Source: Peptococcaceae bacterium (lineage in GTDB: Bacteria; Bacillota; Desulfitobacteriia; Desulfitobacteriales; Syntrophobotulaceae). From it: a stretch of 54,046 nucleotides of DNA. The DNA lies in the NCBI GenBank assembly GCA_012839895.1, contig DUML01000058.1, forward strand, positions 1 through 54,046, given 5' to 3'. Numbering within the stretch: position 1 is the stretch's first letter; each line of letters begins with the position of its first letter. The notes beneath the pieces were generated by a model that made no database searches, had not been told where the DNA came from, and saw only the letters and a program-made list of their open reading frames with translations. A program made the translations under genes and the position numbers. Shown piece after piece: positions 41,301 to 48,252 of the stretch.

Positions 41301-42736
41301 TCCCCGGGCACACCCTCAATCATAAATTCGTTCGGTTTTGCCGGATCTTTCGTTTCAGAAGTAAATGATAACCAACTGTTTGTTTTATGGGCAACGACAA
41401 AACTGTCCTTCAAAAGCTCATGATAGATCTTTACTTGCTCACTGTCCAAGCCGGCGGGGGGCTGTACGGTCAGTTTTATCCGGCCTGCAACCCGGTAGTT
41501 CATATAAACGTTATAAGGAGAGGGATCATCCGGCTTCAGTTTTCCGACCAAGGCCGTAACTTCGCAGATTCCTTCGTTTAAGGTGAAATCGGCAGTATAT
41601 TTTTTACTGCCTGGGGAGGTTTCCGTTAGAGATAGCGATAAGGTTTTATCTACCCTAGCTGTAAGATCCCATTCATTTGTATCTTTGCGAGCCCATTCCT
41701 TATAATGCACCGTCACCTCCGGCGTAAGGCCGGATTGGTTGGAGGTCATTTCGATCTTAACCGTATCCCCCATAAAGAGATAGCCTTCCAGGGTATAACG
41801 CGGCGCTTTCAGCCCAAGGCTTACTATCTCCGGTACAATCTCCGGAAGGGTGGTGACCGTCAGGCTGGGTCCGTCGGTTGTCCACTGGTTGTTGCCGTCT
41901 CCGGCTTCCACCCGGAAAGTATACTCCGTCTCGGCTGCAAGACCGGTGATTTCACAGCCGGTAACATTGCCGGCAACCGTCTGAACCAGTACATCGTTCT
42001 GATATATCTTGTAAGCTGTCACACCAAGATCGTCTGTTGCCGGAGTCCAGCTTAGTTGAACAGAGTTGCTGGTTATGTTACTTGCAGTTAAGGTGCTGCC
42101 TGCAGGCCAGGTAGGTGGACTGTTAGTCTGCGGAAGGGTCGTAACTCTCACTGACGGACCGCCGGTTGTCCACTGGTTGTTGCTGTCTCCGGCTTCCACC
42201 CGGAAAGTATACTCCGTCTCGGCAGCAAGACCGGTAATTACACAGCCGGTAACATCGCCGGCAACCGTCTGAACCAGTACATCGTTCTGATATATCTTGT
42301 AAGCTGTCACACCAATATCGTCTGTTGCCGGAGTCCAGCTAAGTTGAACAGAGTTACTGGTTACGTTGCTTGCAGTTAAGGTGCTGCTCGCCGGCCAGGT
42401 GGGTGGAGCATCTTCGGTATATATGATGTTTACCTTTAACTCCGCACTTACGTACCTGCTGAATTTAAGGGTAAATATTTCTTGATCTTTATCTATAAAA
42501 TTAAAGAGTTCTTTTCTTAAGGTTAAATAATATTTGCCGTCGCTATCATCCTTGCCAAAATCGTAATGCTCACCATCGACATAATAGGCGCCATTGTCAT
42601 AATATATTTTGATAAGCTCCAGAACATTTCCCAACCATTTAACTTCAATTCTTATGTCCTTTTGGTTGACTGGATTTTTATCAAAATATGCTGTTGTGGG
42701 ATCAAGTTCAACACCCTCCTGAAAAGCCAATATCAT
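35396..42736 (-). CDS. Giant multidomain surface protein with three CWB2 repeats, 5' end rearranged
   Basis: 2,446 residues. In order: an X2 (CBM_X2)-like Ig domain (about 10-105, DPTTAYFDKNPVNQKDIRIE); two FN3 domains 96 residues apart that are nearly identical; a long adhesin-like region with carboxypeptidase-regulatory-like units (LEGTVTGSSGTPIEQVTVQV); two Big_2 domains (about 1755-1960); a Gly/Ser linker; and three cell-wall-binding type 2 repeats (about 2123-2446, HRLAGANRYATAVAIS). CWB2 repeats hold surface proteins on cell-wall polymers in clostridia. There is no signal peptide: codons 1-5 are antisense to an AraC fragment, and GAGGT lies a poor 14 nt upstream. The reading frame is otherwise intact over 7.3 kb, so the loss is recent, or the assembly is wrong. 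Confidence 0.88.
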   Translation of the reverse strand: MILAFQEGVELDPTTAYFDKNPVNQKDIRIEVKWLGNVLELIKIYYDNGAYYVDGEHYDFGKDDSDGKYYLTLRKELFNFIDKDQEIFTLKFSRYVSAELKVNIIYTEDAPPTWPASSTLTASNVTSNSVQLSWTPATDDIGVTAYKIYQNDVLVQTVAGDVTGCVITGLAAETEYTFRVEAGDSNNQWTTGGPSVRVTTLPQTNSPPTWPAGSTLTASNITSNSVQLSWTPATDDLGVTAYKIYQNDVLVQTVAGNVTGCEITGLAAETEYTFRVEAGDGNNQWTTDGPSLTVTTLPEIVPEIVSLGLKAPRYTLEGYLFMGDTVKIEMTSNQSGLTPEVTVHYKEWARKDTNEWDLTARVDKTLSLSLTETSPGSKKYTADFTLNEGICEVTALVGKLKPDDPSPYNVYMNYRVAGRIKLTVQPPAGLDSEQVKIYHELLKDSFVVAHKTNSWLSFTSETKDPAKPNEFMIEGVPGDDNFQAASYELKHYKEYLIYEDPGTVAVNDGLESVYQYTIDTFSHLKVRVVDDETGEPIEKALVRSPLLIYLNGTRDYNLSALTDNDGYAATSGAYFAQNLRRDQGLELIATHTLYESKTEVVAANSLTVGENIIVIRLKKVPAVTLEGTVTGSSGTPIEQVTVQVPLTAADGTDISITTSTDENGYYTLEVPKNADKVLFIKCFDRIEKPLALEEGVVNTVNVQLPLNARVKINVETKDIHGNTVQLGLNWRIVSIFDISAKNLSNNKKGSISDCNCTIEGVPGDEIEINVDGQEFGFGQATKIVKLDENNYAEVNVVLTQLAEQPKINVRFADLDGSSRLGQARYMFLFDENGRLLWWHITTAPGISYSVPPGRYSAAFSWQRTIISSYLEDWKNYPDCYVTEYFEVLDGEDYDLGTIRLRYPELDPYFKRNAGSSVTCSQQAAIPGSVVTLRVGYDYDNLKTIDGDKLDLVAYIPRDAKLVDGSVFHRSTRGNAGSVQPTINGNIITVDLKDSIQGAAGVLTYQVRLDSKVEFNSTSASAELHFTVGGNPVSENIGFVEIPCRFITLNAPPMIREADKSAPVTLSGLAPANQTVELYDGNLKIGETQSAPSGVWTMNVVLPDRGTPIYHRLTAISMVDGLPYTAEAVVLVGSKGTKIADLVMSQGWMSVNIKPQHNFIEFPFVITVIADSLVRISFEDNDKVNNVRIAGRDAIFENGAFQAHVPYTEPLITVEYDEETTQPEEILRHDFGRAPDYLQKADVEFTGGENAKDDIRYAFGSDGYLSEFLLPEVKISVRDGDKEGYGTVSMKAETVPFDPANAQNRIHLGNGMYGYDFSAELVNGKYVITGYLDRGLFPQQDFVAAGKQNGMRTMAVAAAGALGFVKNTIEVASDIDDLTDAFGDLSKSAKMAQLLNDYENIRPNLEPHLQEYYDNRISRMGKEILMDKTLGFVQDGVGTATNLVPLAGQVVCGIAGLISDKLLGDMFDNEFESDYNMLMTELHNLPGGQNWYDRVDQSSWPVYDPETGLYSIPRILKIKPHYVMDPSGFVYEAVEDNRISGVTATALFLPKEKANTPEEAKASTEWQFWDAEWYLQENPQTTGPDGRYAWDVPEGWWMVQFVKDGYLTAYSDALPVPPPHFDVNIPMVNLAKPAVDKVIWGNGGRYVDVYFTKYMDTRSLEATSAFRLTDADGNQLMDADGNPVTGTVSYPEGAQTGVDGSGKSGLLLTKVARFTPSVPLTVGASYTLTVNRAVVDYAGFSLTADYVETGTVPAAKALIAGISAADITVEPGQDITQDLANALTFTTLNPGEENLLDTRALFVSSNPNVVRITPDGKATSLAEGTAQITAKSVDDPTKTAAFTVTVAYPPSPVRVSNMVILGSDGLALTKLNLPQGGSYDLNPVISPADAADKRMIYHSDNPAVASVDANGRIRAISKGIAVITAKTVDKNIRQMIQVKVTEAAPPSGGGGSGGNATPTSGSTVITAQQLRDSLNSKQPFNLRFDGLQIVIDPQDLPSLAADGERIEIQTAVITDQNSLNSFFVRYPGKRGIMKAFKITMTRQNTDGRAETITRFNGDITLTFQLTPEELAGIDPSTLVVFKRAEDGSITEYTPVFDWEKYTLSISTAHLCEFYIMGEKGIPTHRLAGANRYATAVAISAQGWQTSDYVILASGENYPDALAGTVLAAVKSAPVLLTAKEAVSSETLAEIKRLKAQTVYLLGGPDVISPQVEKTLAEEYTVIRLAGSNRYETAVQIGEQVATIGQNKTSETTAAGSNVSVFDTVIVTTGSDYPDALSIGPFSGQYGLPILFTAKEELSASTEQALKQWQVQNVILVGGSSVITAHVENILRNEMKLNVTRLSGADRYLTGLEIAKHFASYSAAGGSAGDSAAYLYAGLATGDNYPDALAGGALAAKLKMPVLLAGKEKVSPEIKAYLQELNPEKLYVFGGRAVITEQVLTEINSKTR
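41832..42407. repeat. Two tandem 288-bp FN3-coding units
   Basis: The units 41832-42119 and 42120-42407 code for the two FN3 domains of the giant protein. They are nearly identical in DNA, with long exact runs such as TCTGAACCAGTACATCGTTC, and are exactly in frame, showing a recent duplication. Confidence 0.88.
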
Positions 42737-43430
42737 TAAGGCCGTTGAATACCTCGAACAGAACTGGAATGAAGCTTATAACTTAAATTTAGTGGCCAAA
42801 ATTGCTAAGCTAAGTCCGTCTCATTTTTCCCGTGTGTTTAAAAGCGAAATGGGGATTACACCGTACCAATATTACCAGAAACTTAAAATAGAGCATCTTA
42901 TGGAAAAGCTAAACGATACCACCATCAGCATAAAAGAAGCATTTAAGTCCTGTGGGCTAAAATACTCCGGGCAATCTTTTGCCGCCTTTAAAAAGCATGT
43001 AGGGGTTACGCCTTCACAATACATCCTGGTACATGCTGCTGATATCAAGCTTTTCGATTTTGTAATGCTTCTTAATGGATTTGACAGGCACCCTAACATT
43101 CGGCACAGCAATGCTTTGCCCTTGGAAGACTTTTCTGACCAAATCCATCAACCCGCTCTTCTGGACCTCCAAATCCCGGAATATATTATATTTGCCGATT
43201 ACTAAATCTTTGTCTTGAATTCCAAATTGAGCCAACATGGCCCTATTGACCATAACCGTAGTCCCATCCCGTGCAAAAACCTCAAGGGGATACGGAAGAT
43301 GCTCAATAATCTTAAAAAAAGCTCTTTCCTTCCCCGGACAGCCTGGAAGGAGGTCTGGACTATATTAAGTTCTTCATTAAATTCTTCCTGATTGAAGTCA
43401 GTCTTTTCCTGCAAGGATGATAAACCTCCT
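42727..43430. pseudogene. Broken PAS-AraC regulator with an inverted C-terminal half
   Basis: The minus strand from about 43430 carries a start (TTG with AGAGGAGG) and half a PAS domain (HLPYPLEVFARDGTTVMVNR, then AMLAQFGIQ), matching the intact regulator at 44657 (SFPFPVQIFDSDGTAIMINQ). The reading frame shifts at a run of seven A (plus strand, about 43314-43320). At about 43030-43060 the match ends. The plus strand 42727-43030 carries the AraC helix-turn-helix part (KLSPSHFSRVFKSEMGITPY, GVTPSQYI), so the C-terminal half lies inverted. The left edge of that piece supplies the ATG of the giant ORF. Confidence 0.85.
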
Positions 43431-43471
43431 CTTTGGAAATTTTTTCTATAACCATTATACCACAGAGTATG

Positions 43472-43509
43472 TACTTGCCATATTCAATTTTAAAACTACA
43501 CCTTCAATC
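43472..43509. repeat. 38-bp direct repeat, copy 2
   Basis: TACTTGCCATATTCAATTTT followed by AAAACTACACCTTCAATC, 36 of 38 identical to 35326-35363 and in the same place relative to the end of the paralogous gene remnant. The spacing between copies is 8,146 bp. Confidence 0.92.
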
Positions 43510-43514
43510 ATATC

Positions 43515-44277
43515 TCAATAAAGCCGAAAGGCGTAGAAGTTACTCCCCAACTTAAGATCAGCCCCGGCGCTGATCTTTTCCCGCAGAAGCGGTGAATCCA
43601 CCCTGACCTGATAGGTCAATACTCCTGCCGCTCCTGCAATGTGATCTTTCAAATCAAGCGTAATACTGTCAGCACTAATCACCGATTGAACAGGATCGGC
43701 ACTTCCCTTTGTACTCCATTGCTGAACCGAGCCTTCCACCAGGGTGGTACCGTCCGGGATCTGAGCGATCAAGTCCAGCATGCTGCCGTCCAGGTCTCTA
43801 AGATTATCATAGTCATACCCCACCCGCAAATGCTATTCCTGGTCTTGTTATACACGAAGATACACAAATCATGGTGGAGGATCAGATTAAAGTCCGTCTC
43901 CGTGACATTGCCGTAATGATCTACTAACACCGGATACACTCTGACTCTGCCGTCAAAGGGAGGAAATGTAAAGTCAAAAGTATTGGTGCCGTCCTGCAAC
44001 ACCAGAGATTTGCTGTGTTCCTGGTCTGCTACGCTGAAAGTTACTGTCCCCGCCACTTTGGGAACTTGCATGGTATAAAAACCATTCTCGTCCGTTAGCG
44101 CAGTCAGGGATTTATCGGTCCCAACAGAAGCAGTTAAGGGCTCGTGATGCCAGTTATGATTCTTACGTCGATGCCACCCCCGCCGCTTCCGTCACCCTGG
44201 GCGTAAACCGCTCCCCCGGCCGGAAGGATGGTCAGGATCAGAAGAAAGGCCAAAAATACCGAGAAAACTTTCTTCAT
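43515..44277 (-). pseudogene. Remnant of a tandem paralogue of the giant surface-protein gene
   Basis: From 44277 (ATG after GGAGGAAGTGAA) the frame gives a signal peptide, MKKVFSVFLAFLLILTILPA and GGAVYA, then stops at 44134 after a deletion. The next piece (about 43850-44130) matches the carboxypeptidase-regulatory-like part of the giant protein (TDENGFYTMQVPK against TDENGYYTLEVPK). The last piece (43515-43829) matches its MRVGYDYDNL and GAAGVLTYQVRVDS region. At least two internal deletions have removed over 6 kb. The remnant ends in a degenerate copy of the giant gene's terminator. Confidence 0.87.
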
Positions 44278-44656
44278 TTCACTTCCTCCATCACGATCAC
44301 AATATTTGCTTGTCAGAATCCTTTGGCTGCGCCGGCATCTGCCTTATCTGTAAAGTTTTCGGGTATTTGAGAAAAGACCGAAGCCTTGGGCATAACCTCC
44401 TTTCTTGCGCCGCATCAGGGCTTCCATGCCATATAGCAGGATAACGGCAATGGACGTCCCTTCCGTTTGCCTGGTATCTTCTGCAAGAAACTCTCTTCCG
44501 CTATAAAATACTGAATTCCGGCTTTTCCGTATATACAATCCCGTGCTATGATATATCGAATAATGCTGTTTTGCTTGCAAAAATTTAGGAAGGTCCTTTT
44601 AGAGAATTACAATATTTGGTATAATTTTGTTATTGAACAAACACAAGGAGGTTCCT

Positions 44657-45457
44657 ATGGAAGGCCAAGGATCAGTCCGGCAACTCTCCAAGATGACACA
44701 ATTGGCAAGGGCCGATAATCTTGAAGCATTAGCGGCGAAAATATTGGACTCCTTTCCGTTCCCCGTTCAGATCTTTGACTCCGACGGCACTGCAATCATG
44801 ATCAACCAAGCCGGGTTAGAGATGTTTGGCATCCGTGAGGAAGAGCATATCGGCATTTATAATGCTTTTCAAGATCCACTGGTCAGAGACAACGGTGTTA
44901 TGGATCAATTGAAGCAAGTGCTGAAGGGAAAAACCGTTTACCTGCACAATTTTCTTGGTTCCTATCAGGATATGATCAAGTATTTTAACTCTAAAGACCG
45001 GGACATCAAAACCATACAAGCGGACATAACTTGCTTTCCTCTGCTGAAACCGGACGGCACAGTAGACTGCTTTATTGCTATATTTTTTATAAAGAAAATA
45101 TACTGGTTCAGGGATGAGATCCGAAAGGGCAAAGAATATCTTAATAAGCACTGGCAAGGGAAGTATAACGTCAGAAAGGTTGCCGAAGCGGCCAATTTAA
45201 GCGTTTATCACTTCATAAGGCTGTTTAAAAAACACCTGGGGATAACCCCTCATGATTACTATCTCAATGTTAAAATACGCAAAATTCAAGAGCAACTGCA
45301 AGACCCCAACCTGACAGTTGCTGAAGCCTTTGCCGCATGCGGCGTCGATTATCACAGTCATTTTGCCAAGGTGTTTAAAAAGAAAACCGGGCTCTCCCCT
45401 TCACAATACCGGAAAATGGCACTACAAGAAAAATCCGATATCCTTGATATCACCTAG
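44657..45457 (+). CDS. AraC-family regulator with an N-terminal PAS domain
   Basis: A 266-residue regulator. A PAS domain spans about residues 20-140 (SFPFPVQIFDSDGTAIMINQ, AGLEMFGI), and the C-terminal third is an AraC-type double helix-turn-helix (NVRKVAEAANLSVYHFIRLF, KKTGLSPSQYR). Proteins of this build activate surface or catabolic genes in response to a ligand or redox signal sensed by PAS; the signal is not known. The ATG at 44657 follows AAGGAGG; the frame from 44627 adds ten unsupported residues. It is divergent from the paralogue remnant, and a broken sister regulator lies between that remnant and the giant gene, so each giant gene probably once had its own regulator. Confidence 0.88.
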   Translation: MEGQGSVRQLSKMTQLARADNLEALAAKILDSFPFPVQIFDSDGTAIMINQAGLEMFGIREEEHIGIYNAFQDPLVRDNGVMDQLKQVLKGKTVYLHNFLGSYQDMIKYFNSKDRDIKTIQADITCFPLLKPDGTVDCFIAIFFIKKIYWFRDEIRKGKEYLNKHWQGKYNVRKVAEAANLSVYHFIRLFKKHLGITPHDYYLNVKIRKIQEQLQDPNLTVAEAFAACGVDYHSHFAKVFKKKTGLSPSQYRKMALQEKSDILDIT

Positions 45458-45488
45458 TTAAGTTCCAGGCAAATCTGTACCAATAAAT

Positions 45489-45517
45489 AACCCGAGGACC
45501 TTACCTCGGGTTTTTCC
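45489..45517. terminator. Terminator between the AraC gene and ald
   Basis: AACCCGAGG (45489-45497) pairs exactly with CCTCGGGTT (45504-45512), followed by TTTCC on the plus strand; on the minus strand it can serve ald. Confidence 0.88.
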
Positions 45518-45557
45518 TTTGCCAAAACCTGATTAAAAAGTTTTTTATGCTTAAAAA

Positions 45558-46673
45558 TTAAAACAATTCTTCGCTGGGAGTGTATTCCAAGTCTTGCGCC
45601 TCGGCAACAGCCTTGTAAGTCAATTTCCCTTTATACACGTTCAAACCTTTACGCAAGGCCTCATCTTCTTGCATAGCTTTTTCTGCCCCGCAACTAGCAA
45701 TTTTTAAAGCATAGGGCAAGGTGGCATTGGTCAAAGCCATGGTGGAAGTCCGGGGCACAGCGCCGGGCATGTTGGCTACCGCATAGTGGATAACACCATG
45801 TTTAACATAGTAAGGATCGTCAAGAGTAGTAATCCTGTCCATGGTAGCGATTGAGCCACCCTGGTCAATAGCCACGTCCAAAATCACTGCTCCTGGTTTC
45901 ATGGTTTTAACCATTTCTTCAGTCACTAACTTAGGGGCTCTAGCCCCGGGAATCAACACTGCCCCAATGACCAAGTCGGCACTTTTCACAGCCTTTGCTA
46001 TGTTATAGCTGTTAGACATTAAAGTTATAATCCGACCTTTAAAAATGTCATCCAGATAGGCTAAACGAGCGCTGCTGATATCCACTACTGTAACTTGCGC
46101 CCCCAGGCCAACAGCCACTTTCACAGCGTTAATACCGACTATACCTCCGCCGATAACCACCACTTTGGCCGGTTCCACGCCGGAGACACCGCCTAAGAGC
46201 ACCCCGCGCCCGCCATTGGTTTTCTCCAAGAGATGTGCGCCGACCTGAATGGCCATCCTTCCGGCTACTTCGCTCATTGGCGAAAGCAAGGGAAGTGAAT
46301 GGTTTGGCAATTGTACGGTTTCATAGGCTATGCCAATGACCTTGGCTTTAAGCAACGCTTCCGTCAGGGCCGGGTTCGGCGCCAAATGCAAATAAGTGAA
46401 TAAGATCTGATTTTCCCTCAAAAGAGCGTATTCTGATTCCAAGGGTTCTTTAACTTTGATAATCATATCCGCAACAGCGTAAACCTCTTCAGCCGTATCC
46501 AATATCTTAGCGCCGGCTTTAACATATTCCTCATCGGTAAAAAAACTGCCTAGCCCGGCAGACTTCTCGACATAGCAAGTGTGGCCGGCTTTAACCAGCG
46601 CGTCAATACCGGCCGGAGTCATTCCAACCCGGTTTTCCTGTGGTTTAATCTCTTTTGTTACTCCAATTATCAA
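45558..46673 (-). CDS. ald: Alanine dehydrogenase
   Basis: A 371-residue NAD-dependent enzyme that converts L-alanine to pyruvate and ammonia. The family's start is [20 protein letters not shown], the catalytic Lys and His lie in [11 protein letters not shown] and [10 protein letters not shown], the NAD fold is [20 protein letters not shown] and the catalytic Asp lies in [12 protein letters not shown]. Length and motifs are complete. The ATG follows GAGAGGGAAAAG on the coding strand. It is monocistronic and shares a terminator region with the convergent AraC gene. It can support alanine use, sporulation or nitrogen balance. Confidence 0.95.
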   Translation of the reverse strand: MIIGVTKEIKPQENRVGMTPAGIDALVKAGHTCYVEKSAGLGSFFTDEEYVKAGAKILDTAEEVYAVADMIIKVKEPLESEYALLRENQILFTYLHLAPNPALTEALLKAKVIGIAYETVQLPNHSLPLLSPMSEVAGRMAIQVGAHLLEKTNGGRGVLLGGVSGVEPAKVVVIGGGIVGINAVKVAVGLGAQVTVVDISSARLAYLDDIFKGRIITLMSNSYNIAKAVKSADLVIGAVLIPGARAPKLVTEEMVKTMKPGAVILDVAIDQGGSIATMDRITTLDDPYYVKHGVIHYAVANMPGAVPRTSTMALTNATLPYALKIASCGAEKAMQEDEALRKGLNVYKGKLTYKAVAEAQDLEYTPSEELF

Positions 46674-46794
46674 CTTCTTTTCCCTCTCCCTATTTTTTAT
46701 TATCTTAAGGCCGATTACATGGATCGGTTCCTGTCTCTCACTTTTCTTTTTACTTTATTAACTTTACACTTAAATTGGCTATCTGACAAGATGG

Positions 46795-47090
46795 CTATAC
46801 CATTCCTTTTTCTACAAAAAGGTATTGCATATAGGCATCTCTCACCTGCCCGGAGAGCAGCCTCGATATGGGGACTTTTTGCCTGGCGTAAGTAAGCAGC
46901 TCCTTGGAGCCCAATTCCTGGATATAACTCATATTTACTATGTAAGAACGATGCACTTTTATAAACTCGTCCCGGCAGAGCAGCTTGGTTTCAAAATCAG
47001 AATGGGAGCCGTATATCTTTGACACTACCGTCTACAAAATGAAAAAAGAGTTTTTTGCTAAGAACCTCCAAAAATGATCCGCATGTTTCC
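46795..47090 (-). pseudogene. Fragment of a LytTR-type DNA-binding protein, frameshifted
   Basis: On the minus strand, FLEVLSKKLFFHFVDGSVKD (about 47085-47020) continues, after what looks like a 2-nt deletion near 47018, as YGSHSDFETKLLCRDEFIKV and HRSYIVNMSYIQELG to the stop at 46795. These join into a single LytTR domain. The N-terminal receiver or sensor part is absent. It is therefore a remnant of a response regulator. Confidence 0.78.
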
Positions 47091-47177
47091 TGTATCCCTA
47101 ATTGCGGGGATGCTGGGTTTCCGACAAAGAGAATACCTGGAGGAACAGGAAGCCAAAGCGGATATGCCCAAGATGGC

Positions 47178-47747
47178 ATGAGCGTGAGGCGAACTATGGA
47201 AATTGAAAAAAACCTTCGGAAGTCTGTAAAGAACCTGCTGTCCTTGTTTAAGGTTTTCTTTCTCGTAGGTTTTATTTTTGCAGGTATTTTCCCTGGGTCG
47301 GTCCAAGCCCAAAACAAAATTAACAGTATTGATATTGATGCGGTTATTTATGAAGACGGGTCCATGTACGTCACTCAGGTCTGGGACGTAGATTTTGAGG
47401 AAGGTACAGAAGCCTATATTCCTATGCAGGCACCCTCATATCTGACTATCAGTGATTTAAGGGTAGCCGACGGAAACGGTGAATATCAGGTTCTGGAAAA
47501 GTGGAACCTTGACGCCGGTTTTAAGGAAAAAGCCCGTAAATGCGGTATCAACTACACTTCTGACGGTTATGAAATCTGCTTCGGCATAAGCGAATACGGC
47601 CATAACCGCTATGCCATTGAATACCGCCTGGCGAATGTATTTTTATTTTTGCAATGATTCTGTTTCTGATCTTGTTCGTTAACAAGCTGAGTAAGAAAAA
47701 GGCCCGTCCCCATCCTCTTAAACGGCGAGGAATACAACTTAAGCGTG
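47178..47747 (+). pseudogene. Truncated DUF2207-family membrane protein
   Basis: The frame from the ATG at 47178 (or 47196) gives a signal segment and an N-terminal DUF2207 domain: INSIDIDAVIYEDGSMYVTQ, VWDVDFEEGTEAYIPM, then CFGISEYGHNRYAIEYRLAN. It ends at 47657 where the full protein would continue for several hundred residues. A hydrophobic segment in another frame (IFAMILFLILFVNKL, about 47650-47695) may be the remains of its membrane part. Confidence 0.75.
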
Positions 47748-48086
47748 GTCTATGACTTCAACACTGAAGAATACTATATCGAAGGCGCCAGAAAAGCGCT
47801 GGACGAAAGCGGCGCGGCTGACAAAAACCTACGCTACCTGGTGGAAGGGGATGAAATCCAGACCATCCACTACGCCAATATTTTAAGCGAGGATAGTGAC
47901 GAACTGACCCCTGTGCCCGTGGACACCATCAAGGTCACCCCGGAAACCTCCTTTGCGGAAATTGAGCTGGGGGACGGGATGTTTATCATGATCTTCGAAA
48001 TGAAGGATGCCCAAGGCAATGTAGCCTACTCCGTCCCGATCACCTTTGAAACCATCGACGGAGAGATCTTCACCAGTGTAGAGTAA
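47701..48086 (+). pseudogene. C-terminal fragment of an unidentified secreted protein
   Basis: A frame without its own convincing start reads PVPILLNGEEYNLSVVYDFN and goes on as a beta-rich domain ending FETIDGEIFTSVE. It resembles the C-terminal domain of clostripain-like (C11) proteins, though this is uncertain. It lies in a cluster of fragments and is followed by an excellent terminator. Confidence 0.55.
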
Positions 48087-48140
48087 AGATAAATATCCAC
48101 TTTAATTTTAAGTAACTAAACAGCCTTTGCTTCATAAAGG

Positions 48141-48190
48141 AATGCCGCCGGGTGCCAACAAATAGGCACCGGCGGCATTTTCCCTTTTAT
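48141..48190 (+). terminator. Strong terminator after the fragment cluster
   Basis: AATGCCGCCGGGTGCC (48141-48156) pairs with GGCACCGGCGGCATT (48165-48179) with one bulge, followed by TTCCCTTTTAT. Confidence 0.88.
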
Positions 48191-48252
48191 AAAAGCCAAC
48201 AAACTATCCGGTTGGTTCCAAATATACTTTGAATAAATAAACGGCAAGAAGA

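Noticed and set aside
36035-41559. Many plus-strand ORFs of 60-250 codons opposite the giant gene
   Set aside because: They have no ribosome binding sites and no recognisable domains, and arise from the GC-rich third positions of the long minus-strand gene.
44344-44580. 78-codon minus-strand ORF upstream of the giant-gene remnant
   Set aside because: No family match or good start; it overlaps the likely promoter region between the remnant and the AraC gene. An AAGGAGG inside it is followed too closely by an ATG.
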